NCBI GenBank assembly: GCA_025890175.1
Contig: JANPYM010000014.1
Span: 753,052-817,051, forward strand
Reading direction: 5' to 3'
DNA length: 64,000 nt
From: Ciborinia camelliae
Taxonomy: Eukaryota; Ascomycota; Leotiomycetes; Helotiales; Sclerotiniaceae
In this document: one piece after another, positions 21,680 through 33,792 of the stretch
Numbering within the stretch: position 1 is the stretch's first letter
Layout: every line of letters starts with the position of its first letter
The notes under the pieces: generated by a model
Databases searched by the model: none
Told to the model about the DNA's origin: nothing
The model's input: the letters and a program-made list of their open reading frames with translations, nothing else
Made by a program: the position numbers and the translations under genes

Positions 21680-22826
21680 GATGGTAGATTTCTTTTATTC
21701 TTTATAAGACGGAAAGTTATGTAAATTTCGATGATCAGAAACTCGAGAAGCGGGCAGGTAAAGTTGCTTTGAGTCGAAGATGATTATTATAACTCTAAGG
21801 GGTGAAATGATTTTTAAATTCTGGTATATGTAAAATGAGACTTGAAGATTGTTTTATTCTGAAATGTATCAAATAAGAATTCTTTCCTGTAATATGACTA
21901 TTTGAAAATTGTCTAATCTTGTCTACCACCTTCGAGATGTTTCCAGTCAACTTTTTTTTGAAGGCGGGCAGAATCTTTGGCGGTGGAGGAATGTTCGGGT
22001 GATTAGTCATACACTTTCTCCCTCCTTTTCAATTTATTCCATAGTCTCATGTAGGTAGCATCCACGCTATTATGGGATTCTTATCATTAGGTAAGGTTGG
22101 AAGTTTGGCTATATCAATTCACTGACCAGTGACTTATTTTGCTATTAACAGTCCCTTTAATGGTTCCATATTATTGAGTTTAAATATGTTTTTGAAGTTC
22201 AGTTGCCTCGCAAACATGGATAAAGCTACCCTATGTTTCCTCGAGTCAAGCTTGAGAACTGCTCGAATCTGATGTGGGAGTCTACTTCAAGGTTCAGAAA
22301 CGGTGATAATTGATGCTTCCCTGGTGGTCACTAGTATTCTGTACACTTACAAATTACTTCACGTCAGACAAGTTCTCAAAACTATGCCTTTGATCAATGA
22401 TGACATGAGTGCAATCCCGGGCCTAACTCGAGATTATGGAGAAGACGGGCTCGAGGCGGGTTTTAGAAGGGTCCTCTGCTCGGGAAGTCACTATCAATAT
22501 AGGTGTGTACATCGGTCATATAAACCCATTAAGCATCGGTGATATCTACCCAAGTTTGGGGATTACTGCATGCAATCAAACAACTGTTGGTGGCCAGGAT
22601 GTCGTCGATAGTTCGTCCTTATCTCTACCAAGTACTCATTGTAATGTACCGCTGCTTTGGATATCGCATTTATAAAATGAAAAGAGAACAACGCAGAGCT
22701 GGGAGGAGCATGTTGGTAGACTGCCGATTTTGTCTTCACACTACTGATAGTGTGTGTATCCTTTCCTTAGATACCATTGTCCGCCATACAATCACTACAA
22801 CCTATATTTGAACAATTTCCATAACC
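21680..22826. other. intergenic: FES1 promoter and P450 upstream region
   Basis: Three overlapping short ORFs at 22303-22811 are not supported by motif. Nothing else is recognised. Confidence 0.5.
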
Positions 22827-24805
22827 ATGACGAAAGATGGTCTTACCAGCGATATATACGCCCACTTCATAGTGAAAGTACTTGCTTTCCCACATGAGGC
22901 CAGTATACTTCAATTGCTAAGTGGCTGTGTTTGTATTGCATCTCTGGTACGCGACATCATTCTTTCGAAGTCTAATTTCTGCTTTTGCTCACATCTAAAG
23001 ACCTTTTGTACCTGGGTATTCTACAGATTAAAATTGCATCCCTTAGCCCCAATCCCCGGACCGCCCCACTGGATTTTATCTCGGTTTCCTTTCGCATGGG
23101 CTCTATATCAAGGACGATATGTAACTCGAATTACAGAATTCCATCAAAAATACGGACCAGTTGTCCGTGTTGCCGCAAACGAAGTTTCCTTCACCAATGA
23201 ACAAGCATGGACTTCATTATACGCCCCTCGTAAAGATGCTGCCAAAAGTCCTTTCTGGTACACACCACGTGCTAATGGTTCTCACGGGATTATTACCGCA
23301 CCTACCGGAGCCACTCATGGACGTTTCCGTCGAGCATTCTCTCCAGCTTTTACTCAGAAATCCATGCGTGAACATGAACCTATGATGTTACATCATGTGG
23401 ATATATTGATAACACAACTCAAAAATGAAGCTTCAAAAAACATTCCATTAGATATCGTTCCCTGGTTTGAATATATGGCCTTCGACATGGTCGGCGACCT
23501 CAGCTTCAGTAAATCCTTCCACTCCCTCACGTCCTCTGAATACCACTACCTCGTGAACGCCCTCCGAAAAGCAATGGCCTTCCGGACACAAGGCGTAGCC
23601 ACCCGTCTCCTCGGTGTAGACAACTTCTGGCAATTCATTGTTTCTTCCATGGCCCCCCAAAAGCGTGCTGCCCACAATAAGTCCCTCAACGACTTCACCC
23701 ACGAACGGCTAACTTCAGGTCCACCCTCTGACCAAAAACGTTCAGATCTCATGGCATATTTCTCACTTGCTCGCGCCGATAATCGCGGTCTTACGATTGC
23801 CGAGACGGAAAATGCTATTGCTGATATTATGATTGCAGGTAGTGAAACAGTCGCTACGACGCTAACTTCTATTCTCTATCATCTTGTAAGGAATCATGAC
23901 GCGTATAACACTCTTGCGAGTGAAGTCAGGTCTTTTAAGAATGAAAAAGATATCACAATCCCAGCAGTTACAAACATGGAGTGGCTAAACGCGGTGATCA
24001 ATGAGGCCATGAGATTATGTCCAAGTCTTCCTATGGTTCTTCCGAGAATGGTTAATGAACCTGGAATGGAGGTTTGCGGGTATTGGTTACCGGCTGGGGT
24101 ATTTATCTTTCTTTCCTCTGAGCCCCATTCTTCATCTTTTGCGCCTTATTTCTTATATCTAAATTCAAAGTAAAGAATTGTATCACCTAACATCATCTTA
24201 ACAAACCAACAGACACTGGTCAATTTCGCGCAACTCCCCGCTTATATCTCACCAACTAATTTCGCTCGCCCGAATGAATTTATCCCTGAGCGCTGGCGTA
24301 TGTATATATTTTTTTGATCGAGCATTCCTAGTTTCCTACCTTTCATCTCTCCTCCAGTCCAATACCATACACGCCCCCAATCTCCTCTCACCCTTCCCCA
24401 TACCCCCGCACCCTCAGACCCCCTCTCCATTCCTACCTCCTCCTATCTCCTCCCATCTCACCTCCCACAAACCACCAAACTAACCACCCTTCTCCCATCC
24501 CCTTAGTCCCCAGCTCCACCCTCCACCCCCACAATCTTCAAATCTTCAACCCCTTCTCCCTGGGTCCCCGCGATTGCGTCGGCAAAGCATTTGGATTGGC
24601 TGAAGTACGTCTTGCACTTGCAAAACTCATGTTTCATTTTGATTTTGAAGGCGGAAATGTTGGACATGGACATGGACATGAACATGGAGATGGGGATTAT
24701 AATTGGAATGATCAAAAAGCCTTTTTCGTTTGGGAGAAAAATCCGCTTTTTGTGAGGTTGACGTTGAGGGTTAGGAATGATTTCTTGGTGGATGGGGGTT
24801 TGTGA
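22827..24805 (+). CDS. cytochrome P450 monooxygenase
   Basis: Three exons, 22827-24098, 24213-24297 and 24507-24805, give 551 aa. Splice sites are GTATTT/CAACAG and GTATGT/CCTTAG, and frames match. Family motifs lie in order: a hydrophobic N-terminal anchor (about 15-45), a proline hinge (HPLAPIPGPPHW, 71-82), the I-helix AGSETVATTL (337-346, with Ser-Glu-Thr in place of the common Gly-x-Glu/Asp-Thr), the K-helix ExxR as EAMR (393-396), FIPERW (447-452), and the haem-binding loop FSLGPRDCVG (469-478) with Cys476 as the thiolate ligand. It is likely ER-bound and dependent on a P450 reductase. An unusual Gly-His-Asp-rich insert (about 505-516) lies after the haem helix. The gene stands alone with no biosynthetic cluster in view, so no substrate can be given. 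Confidence 0.9.
24660..24698 (+). repeat. GGACAT-type hexanucleotide repeat inside the P450 coding sequence
   Basis: Tandem GGACATGGACATGGACATG and diverged units encode the GHGHGHEHGDGD insert. The repeat is in frame with the gene. Confidence 0.7.
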
Positions 24806-26711
24806 AGGATGGGGGGGGGGTTGGGGGGGTATTGGGAATTTGAGGGGTGCGGGTTTTATTTGGATGTTTATATATAATAACATATAAAATATACAAATTA
24901 AGATTTCAAATCTTTCCACCTTGACGGTTTATATGCAACAGAAATATGATGCAATGCAATGGGATGGGATGGGATGGGATTATATAGGTAGATAAAAAAA
25001 GAGGGGGGGGAGGTTCTTTGGGATCCGATTGGGATAGATTTAGATTTAGATTTATCTTCAGATTCTCCTCTCATCATCATATCCTTCCTACTTTTATCAA
25101 CCTATTCTTCCCCAAACCATCTCCCCTCACCATCCCCCTTCCTCCCCCCCTCTCTCTCTATTCCAAACGTGATTTTCCTATCCAATTCCAGATTTTCAAT
25201 ATTTAACATCCAGCATCCAGAATCCAGCATCTAACATCCAGCATCTGACATCCAGCATATTCAACCCACCAATTCCAACCAACCAACCAATTCCAAATTT
25301 CCAATTCCAATTCCAATTCATATGTTTATATGTCTATATATCTATATATCTATATATCTATATGTCTATATGTAGGTATTACCATTCACCACCCATAACT
25401 ACTCACACTACCAAATCACACCACCACCACCATCACTACCAGATGCCAGATGCCAGATACCAAATCATACCTACCTACCTACCAAATCACACCTACCAAA
25501 TCACATCACAACACACACAACACAACACATCACAACACACCAAACACCCAACCAAAATTTCGAATCACAAAGCGGGTCTACTGTCCAAGAAAGATAGGTA
25601 GGTACCATTTTAATTTCATGCATTTCATACACCACCTCCCAACTACCTCCTAACCACCCCTGCCTACTCCCTGCCTACCACTACCTAACTACCAACTACC
25701 AATAGGTACCAATAGTAGGTACCAATAAGTACCACAACCCAACCATGCATATCTATCTATCTATCTACCATCTATCTATCTATTCCCCCATCCATCTTTC
25801 CCCCTTTCTGTCTTTCTCTCTTTCCCCCATCCATCTTTCCCTCCCATCCCATCCCATCCACCCCCAAACCAAACCAAACCAAACCAACTCACCCTCTACG
25901 AACGAAACCTGGTTACTTTCCCTCCCCCTCTACCCCTCTACAAGTGACCATGCACCCATCCTCATCCCATCTAATACATCACCTCCCCNNNNNNNNNNCT
26001 CCACCACATTACCCACTCCACCAATCAATCAATCACAAGAACCACAACCCAAGAAGAAGCCCCTCCAAAAAAACCCCCTCCAAGCTCACTACGAAAAGAA
26101 GTAGTAGACGAAGAAGAAGAAGAAGTAGAAGAAGAAGTAAACGAAGAAGTCGGCGCAAAAACGAAGAAGAGAAAAAAAAAAAGAATAACCATAAATAAAA
26201 TAACACGACTGCAAAGACCCGACCCGAAATCATTCATTCAGTCCAAGATCAAGATCAAGGTCAAGGTCAAGGTCCGAGGGGTCGAATTCAACTAATTGTA
26301 CAAACAAGAAATAAGTAAACTAAGTGTATTTTGAGTATTGGGAGGCCTCCGTTGGCACAAACCCCATTCATCAAATTTTGCGGCGGCGATGCCCAGCGTG
26401 CCTATTTGCTTCATTTTGCCCTCTCCTGCATGTTATTTCCTCCAGGAACGATATGCAACGACACTCCACTACACACTCAAGATCACCCAAACGCTCTCTT
26501 TCCATCCTCAAACTGTATATTCATGAAGAAAGCCAGCCTATGGAACATATCCATGTAGACATGCATGCCATTATGACAATTGAAAAAATAAAAAAGAACT
26601 CTCGAATTTCTTATTATGCATCGATGAATCTTCATACCACGCGCGCCCATAACGCCCCATGCAATGCGAAGAAAAATGCAGGTTCAAATTCAAAAGTTTC
26701 AGACATTGGCA
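24806..26711. other. low-complexity intergenic desert between convergent P450 and KNR4
   Basis: Microsatellites are dense: GGGAT runs (24960-24980), CCAGCATC repeats (25206-25258), CTATATAT (25328-25372), ACCTACCT and CACAACACA repeats, CTAT and CCATC runs (25750-25860), and GAAGAAGAAG (26105-26160). A 10-N gap sits inside. ORFs here are repeat translations and were not called. Confidence 0.7.
25989..25998. other. assembly gap (10 N)
   Basis: A run of ten N in low-complexity sequence. The two flanks share no clear overlap beyond a few bases. Confidence 1.
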
Positions 26712-28486
26712 TTAGATTTCGATCGTCTTCATCGCAGATTCATCATCGGCAGGGGTTTCTTTCTCAACAGTTCCTGATAATCCCAGCCCCGTAACTTTTT
26801 CATCAGACTTTTCATTTTCCTTATTCTCATTAGGCGACTCGGAATCTAGTAATGGTCGTTCAGAGGGCTTGTTCTCTTCGCTTGGTCGTGGGGTTTGAAC
26901 ATCAACAAGTTTCGTGCTGGGGATATCTATGGTGCTGACTTTCATTCCTGACCCGGAACCTTCTTCAGTAACTTTAGCTAGAGGACTTGACTTTCCGTAA
27001 CCAGGACGATTTGGACTTGCAATTGGTGAAGCTCCAGAGAAACGTTGCATAGAACGTCCACGTGGCTCACCGACCTCGGCAGCCGGGCTTGCGTAAGGAG
27101 ATCCAGCCGGGGATCCTCCAGTGCCGTTGACTGGCGGTGCCGACCTTCTTCGCATGTTTTTGCGACCATACTTTTGATCCATTCTCCATCTCAAGATATC
27201 GAAATAGCCAGGCTCAACCTTTCCTGACTTGAATTCCCTCAACTTTAGCTCATTGGTATCATCATCCACAAACCATTTACCACTGTTGAGATCATCTGCG
27301 ACGGTAGCCAAGAAAGCAGACCATGATCGTGCAACCACATATTTGCAATCATAGTCCCGACCAAACAGAATGACTTGACCCCATTTACCAGCTGGTCCTG
27401 GCGCCAAATCGACTGCCAAGTTGTTTCCACCCCAATCTCGAACGAGTGGAATCCAGGCGGGATGTGCGTAGACTTTCTGAATAGCATTAGGGGGTTGAGA
27501 GTCCTGGCGTGCCAATAAATCTTGTCTCCAGTAAGGATTTTGCGCGTTTGCAGGTTGTTTCGAGGACGAAGACGAGCTACCACCCAATGCCTTTGCTGGC
27601 ATTGAAGGTTTGAAGTCGGAGTTGGCCGACCCTGTAAGATATTCCTGGTTGACCTTCTTCCAGTTCTCCCATTCTTGTACAATTTCCTCGCAATCAAGTA
27701 ACATGGAGCTAAAGATTATTCCGGTAGGTAGACCACCGCGTTCTTGTCCATCGTGAAGTTGCATTGACTCCCGAACCTCCATTGGAAGGGAACAATCCAA
27801 TTGATGCTCTAATTCATTCAAATCATTATTTGTGCAGCCCTCACAGAGTTGATCCCACAACTCTTCATAATTTTCCTCTGCCCATCTATCGATTCTCTTC
27901 CAGGAGTGCCCGACAGGTGGTGGAGGAGGAAGACCTTCTTGGAAAGCCTGCAATTGAATTTCTCCAGGTGTAACATTTTCAAAATTTTCTTGTGTAGATT
28001 GCCGTTGAAGCGTTGATGACCTCATTCCTGGTGAATATGGCGATTGTGGATTTGGACTTCCCGAACCTGAAGGATAAGCATTGCCATTAAGTGCAGACAT
28101 CGATCGTCGATCGGACTCTTCAAAATAGGGGGAGTTCAAATCTGCGCGAGAATCTGAAGCAGTCGTGGCAACTGACGTTAAAGGTTCATGTCGACTTTGT
28201 GCGAGAGGAACATGTCCGCCAGTTCTGTAGGGGGAATCGTAAGATGAGTCTGTTTACATTGGTTAGAAGCGACCTTGAATATCTCGAGGAGTTTTGGTAT
28301 GAACATACGACGATCATAACTGGTCATAGTATGCCAGAAAGATTTGATGGCAGAGCCCAATGGGCTAAACACAAGATAGTTAGCATATTATTCGCAGACG
28401 TCTCTGAAGTATTTCAAAATGGAAGCTGATGCAATGATATTATCATGAAAGGGGACTTGTGAACATGTAACTTACTTTCCTGCCAT
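26712..28486 (-). CDS. KNR4: cell wall assembly regulator Knr4/Smi1
   Basis: Three exons, 28486-28476, 28364-28309 and 28249-26712, give 534 aa. The short first exons supply MAGNPLGSAIKSFWHTMTS and join YDRHSSYDSPYR to the long exon; donors are GTAAGT and GTATGT, acceptors TTTAG and AACAG. The conserved N-terminus SFWHTMTSYDR and the SMI1/KNR4 globular core (about 130-335; WKRIDRWAEENYEELWDQL, GGNNLAVDLAPGPAGKWGQV, DYDCKYVVARSWSAFL) identify it. Disordered Ser/Pro-rich arms flank the core. In yeast Knr4 tunes the cell-wall integrity pathway through Slt2 and calcineurin and controls chitin and glucan synthase expression. The C-terminal 140 residues (Ser/Pro/Glu rich) are likely disordered. Gene boundaries are well supported by frame. 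Confidence 0.92.
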
Positions 28487-31400
28487 GGCTGGCGATGATT
28501 CAACTATACTTAGTTGTAGATACTTTTGAGTTTATGATGTAGATTAAAACTTCTGCGGTTTTGTAGGTTGTGGATGTAGAATTTCCAGAAGATATTGAAT
28601 GGATGGAGATAGGAGATTGGAGGGTGGTATTTGATTTGTTTTGATATGTTTTGATTTGATTCGTTTGGCTTTGGAGATTGAAGTTGTTTATTATGCGCCG
28701 TTGGGGTTGGTTGGGGTTGGGGTTTTGGGGGGGGGGGGGTTGGTTGGTTGGAATATTGGAAATCTTGGAGGATTGGATTTGGATTTGGATTTTAGGATTT
28801 AAGGATTTAAGGAGTTGATGAGTTGACTTGAGTTTCCAGGTTTACTGCAGTTGACTGGTTGATTTGATAGGTGAAAGAAAGGTTTATCAATCCGCCTTCG
28901 ATTGCCCTGAATTTGGCGTCTGTACCACTTTATTACTTACTTCCCTTTCCCTGGCCCGCCTGGTACGTGAGCATCAATCCTCCAATCCCAACGTCCAGAG
29001 GGAAACGCTAGCCGAAATTTGGGTGGAGCTTGAGATGCCGATAGTGAGCGAGCGCGATAAGTTTCGAATTCTTGAAAAAAGGAGAGAAGAGAAGAGAAGA
29101 GAAGCATAATAATATCCATAAGAATAAATAGTAATATAAAGATGAAGATCTAGATTTAATAAGGAGGACTCAGAGCTAATACCTTCAGCCAAGTAGAAGA
29201 AAATATGCAAGTGATATTATTGAACTTCTCCTGATTATCGTTTCCACGCTGCCAGGGTTAGGGACATATGCTGTGAACTCTTTTCCATGCCATGCAGTGG
29301 TTGAATGAAGTATATGTTGTGCAATGACGAGAAGACGAGAATGAAGGCAGGGAAAGAAAGAGAAAGGTGCATTTGGTAGGTACTTTTTAACTTCAATTCG
29401 AATCTATTGAAAGTGTTTTCCTCTACATACAGTATCTGTTTATGAGCCTAGTCCGTACTCCGTACTGTATATCCTCCGTACAGTATCTGAATAGAGATCA
29501 TGTATGCCCGGCTACCATGTGGATATGATATTGTTGGTGATATCCATTATATCCACCAAAATGTCTTGCTGACTGCAGATATAATACCCTTCTGAGATTG
29601 GCTTGATCGGGTTATATCTATATATCTACTAGTTAATGTGTGTGAATCGTTCCATTAAGATTAACCTTAAGACAAAATACAGTCAGCTAACCAAGGTACA
29701 GACTTGCAGTACTTGATAAGTTGGTACGGTAGGTCCACAACTCCATGGGTATTCTAATAATTGAAGTTTCGATTCGCTTGTAAGCTCCGCCCGAAGTTTA
29801 CATATCTATACTGAAGATATAAATTCTTATGTCTATTCTGATCAGATATACGTCCCTTACGAATCAATTAGAGATCATACCATACCTTCCTTCGCATACC
29901 TAGTACATTCAGTACTCTAAGCATCCAACTGTTGATCCTTTAAATCAAATTTGACGTGTCGGTTACCCTGCCCAAAAAGGGTTCTAGATGTCCATTCATT
30001 CCATCAAATTTCGCTTGAATCCCTTTAAGTCCCCACCGCCAATCCATGTCTTCCTTCTACTTCTATGGACATCCGATTGGAAAAGGAGACTTCTATGTAA
30101 CCGGGATTAGGTATTTATCATCAGAGAGATCACGTCAACGTATTTTAATTTGGCAAATTTCATCACGGCCTTATAGAAATGGATCATCTAGATATATTTG
30201 GCGAATACCTACCTAGGGATTGTTGGTAGTATATACATCAGATGATAATAACCTTTTATCCTGAATCAAGAATTGGGGGTATCACAAGTTCACAACACCG
30301 TTGATCAATTATCATCATCCTTAACCCCGTCATACCATACGAAACAAGAAAGAAAGAAAATAGTTCTTCAGGGCTGAGTTTGGGTACAAGATGTCATGGT
30401 GTTAGTTACAGTTACAGTAACAGTTGGCGGCGTAGCAATACACGTACCCGGAAAACGTGCTATCTCAAGTCAAGGCTTGGAACAAATCCCATTCTCACCA
30501 TTCTCATCATTCTCCGCCACACTTCCCAATTCCCATCCCCCTCATCTCATCCCCTCATCTCTTCAAACTTAATCCCCAAACCCCAGCCCAAGGCACAACC
30601 CCCCAAATCCAAGGTCAAAACCACCTACCTACCGACCTAACCTCGGCGCTCCGTTTCAAGATTTCCAAGCCCATACAATAAAATCATGGCGCTTCCAGAG
30701 TCCCAAGTTAGGTAACCTTATATAAACAAACCTACATGGTCATTCCAATTTTGCGAGCTCCCCGTGCAAACGCGCGTGCAAACGGAAACACGCACCATCA
30801 CGCACCTGGCCATGAAATCCATCCAATGATCTCGTAGCGATCAATCAAGAGTCCTTACCTAGATACCCTAGAAGCTTGGCGGGCCAAACCTCCGAAACGA
30901 TCGTGGGGTTGGTTACATGTGTGCGTGTGGGATGATTGGGGTTGGTGTTGGCTTGGGGGAAAATATAAATATTGGTCGGGGGGATACACCTATCAATTAG
31001 TACGGTAAATGCATGTTTCTAGGGCACAAAGGCGCCTGCGAGTGCTATGGAAAGATTTGTTTGAGGGGAACAGGCCTGCTAAGGCTGATGAGGTTAAGCC
31101 GTGCGATGATGGCTTGATTGTTGTTTCAAGATTAGATGGATTTCTTTATCTATTAGGTATATATCTGGACGGAGTACCGTAGCGGCTGGTATTTTCGAAA
31201 CAAACTAATTGAGGGGTAGGCTGTGGGAGAGGTTTAAGCTTAGGTTTAAGTTTATATCGTGGCTTATTAGAACAGCTCTTCTCGACTAATACTGTACCAG
31301 GAATGGACAATTCCATCTTGTTACCTATTCATAGATGATGCTTCAAACCCGTACTTAGGTACCCTTGTAGCCGCTTCGAGTCCTTTCGAAAACGGTAAAA

Positions 31401-32337
31401 GTATATGGTTATTCGAGGAAAACATACGATCTTATTGACATGCATCTCAACTTCCTATTACAGCCCTACGATTTCTATCCCCGGTTTCACGAAAATATTG
31501 CAAGAAAGATTATTCTCGAGCTCCTGTAATTGATATAGCAAGGAAAGAAAGTAAGATACACCGAGATAGATCTATGAGATAGCAAGAAACAGGTGGGTGG
31601 AGGAGACGGATGAGACTGGTGTACATGATCAAATCATGAGGCATGCATCCGGACTCCGAAGTAGAATATCGACAACTTTGTCCGGACTTTCAGTCTACTG
31701 TAAGTAGAGTTATAATCAGTAAGAACTTGCCGTACGTTCCAATATCCGGTGCATATTATCGAATAGTGAAGTTTCCCTTGAAAGATATCGAGAGTCCAGA
31801 GAGAAAGGTTGGGTCTTTTGATCTGCTGAATTCAAAACTATAGATGCATCTTTCAGACTATAAGCAACCATACCAAGGATTTAAAATTCGAGAAGCTATT
31901 AGACTCAGAAACCAAAGAGGACTCAATATGAGTTGAGACACCCAGTACAAAAATAGAAGGAGTTCCAAAATCCAATCCATAGATAGATTTATATTCAAGT
32001 CATATCACGTGATTAACTATCTCATTCAATATAAGCGCGCGGCTTAGCGGGCTTGGCTGAAGCTATCTGCGAGCTTGGCTTGTGAATCAAACAGCTATCT
32101 ACCTACTACCGGTATCTAATCATATCGCGACACCAACGACAATATCCATCTACGATTTTGAACGCAGCTGCGCAATAAAGCTAGAAGTATTATCCGACGA
32201 GAATTGATTACGAAACTTTGAGCCGTGGGATAAATTTAGAGAAGGCTGAGCGAAAACTGCAAGGAGCCGACGGTAAACTCGCAGAGATTCAGAATAGCAA
32301 TACCGCAGTTTCGTAAACCGGAAGCTCGCAAGCAATA
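28487..32337. other. 3.9-kb intergenic region between KNR4 and the VPS68-like gene
   Basis: The KNR4 promoter (28487-28860) has TTTGATTTG and GGTTGGTTGG repeats and a nine-base or longer G run. TACTCCGTAC occurs at 29456. An octamer TCACGTGA (32005-32012) lies in the promoter of the downstream gene. No ORF shows protein motifs. The length leaves room for an unseen noncoding RNA gene, but nothing supports one. Confidence 0.5.
32005..32012. promoter_or_regulatory. TCACGTGA octamer upstream of the VPS68-like gene
   Basis: A perfect 8-bp palindrome with an E-box core, of the type bound by Cbf1-class bHLH factors. It lies 326 bp before the start codon. The same octamer lies in the promoter of the 27K gene. 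Confidence 0.35.
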
Positions 32338-33058
32338 ATGGCGGAAGAACGTCTTTGGAAATTCAGAAAACCGGAATGGATGAATAGTGCGACGGCAAAG
32401 GGGGCTGGCGTCTATGCTGCAGGCGCTTTGGTATGAATGGCCCTATAATCTTGTGCTTTCCATCTTTGGGGTTGCGGTCTCACGGGAAGCGCGGAAACCC
32501 GCGATTGATTTCTATCTCACAAATACTTCTACTAACACATCTTCTCCGAATAGTTCTCGCTCTCATTCTTCATCCTTCTCGATGCGGCCCTTTGGTCCAA
32601 ATCGGCTCTCAATGGATCCGATCCCCCAATTCACATTACATTCATCGACTGGCTCCCCTTCATCTTCTCTTCACTCGGGATGCTTATCATAAACTCCATT
32701 GAAAAGTCCCGACTATCCGCGGACTCTTTCTCTTATAGTGGAAGTGGTGTTGCCTGGAAAGCAAGAGTGGTGTTGTTCTTGGGATTTGCTAGTTTGGCCG
32801 GAGGGTTGGCTGGAGGTATTACGGTGTTGATTTTGAAGTATGTGGTGCCCGGTGCGCAATGGCCTACTTTGGGAATGGGAGTTGCAAATGTGGGAGCAAA
32901 TGCCGGGGTTATGTTGAGGTGAGTTATATATTTTATTTTATTCTGGTCTGAAGGGTGGAGGTTGAGGAGGGGATGAAGGCTGACATTGTTTCAGTTCGGT
33001 GGTACTCTGGATCTCGCAGAATATCGAGGATGAATACTCCTATAATCTCGCTCTTTAA
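32338..33058 (+). CDS. VPS68: Vps68-like UPF0220/TMEM50 family membrane protein
   Basis: Three exons, 32338-32430, 32554-32918 and 32995-33058, give 173 aa. Splice sites are GTATGA/GAATAG and GTGAGT/TTTCAG with CTAAC-type branches. Four hydrophobic segments are visible: FSLSFFILLDAALW, FIDWLPFIFSSLGMLIIN, VVLFLGFASLAGGLAGGITVLIL and GANAGVMLSSVVLWISQ. The N-terminal charged RLWKFRKPEWM and the segment order fit UPF0220 proteins. In yeast Vps68 is a vacuolar/endosomal membrane protein needed for vacuolar protein sorting, which works with ESCRT-III. The automated reading frame in exon 1 runs into the intron, so the spliced model is needed to see the family. No anomaly was noted. Confidence 0.88.
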
Positions 33059-33792
33059 GTGAGACTAGCCCATCCGAAGATTTTGGCATAGTTTGAAGAG
33101 GCGCGGAGGGTCAAGGTATGTGGATTATGATGGTATATGGATATGAAGAATGAATGGTCAAGGAAGGTGTATGGTAAGAACGATCGAATGCTTTCTGGGC
33201 ATCACTTGTAGTATAGGGAAATGGTATATGTTAGCGATATAGGGGTTCAATTTTTGTTAACTGTCTTCATCATTCTGGCCTCCAGTATATTTGACCATTG
33301 CTTCAATCAAGGTGCTCTCATCCCCATTCAACCGGAGACATTACACGCATTCGAAATATTTCTTTAAACTTTTGAGTTGACTTATTTTGTTACAACATTG
33401 AAATATATCAATAGCCACATGCAGATATAACTTACTAGATTGCAAGCTTCCCATAGCGTAGATTCTAGAATGTATGGGGATTTTTGAGCTAGAAGTAGTA
33501 GCTTCGACGAATGATGGCAGCCGAGGGACTAAAAAAATAGCGGTTCTCGACATGCACAAACATCTTTCAACAATTGTTCTACTTTCAATTGAATGATTTG
33601 TCCTCAATTTTCTTTTCCTTTTACACGTTTAATTCCTTCATTTAATTTCTCCATTTATGATTACTAATTATTGAAGAATATACTTTTTTAACTTAACCTT
33701 TTAAAACTCCCAAAATCTTTTGGGAGTGTCCTCCCCAATTCGCATCAGTCCAGTCTGTCAAGGGCAAGAGACAGCCGCGAGATCACACGAAA
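33059..33792. other. intergenic and GPI13 promoter/leader
   Basis: It contains a perfect 22-bp hairpin at 33706-33727, close to the GPI13 start. An 88-codon minus ORF at 33341-33607 is not supported. Confidence 0.5.
33706..33727 (+). promoter_or_regulatory. perfect hairpin in the probable 5' leader of GPI13
   Basis: ACTCCCAAAA and TTTTGGGAGT form ten perfect base pairs around a two-base centre, 65 bp before the ATG. It could act as an mRNA leader structure or a dimer-binding site. Confidence 0.45.

Noticed and set aside
22303..22811. Overlapping short ORFs upstream of the P450
   Set aside because: They compete in different frames and show no motif; most likely promoter DNA.
22827..24805. 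Secondary-metabolite cluster around the P450
   Set aside because: The neighbours are FES1 and KNR4; no synthase, transporter or pathway regulator lies nearby.
25944..26237. Basic (SRRRRR) and hydrophobic (SSSSSS, LLLL) ORFs on both strands
   Set aside because: Translations of a GAA/GAAGAA microsatellite, some reading through an N gap.
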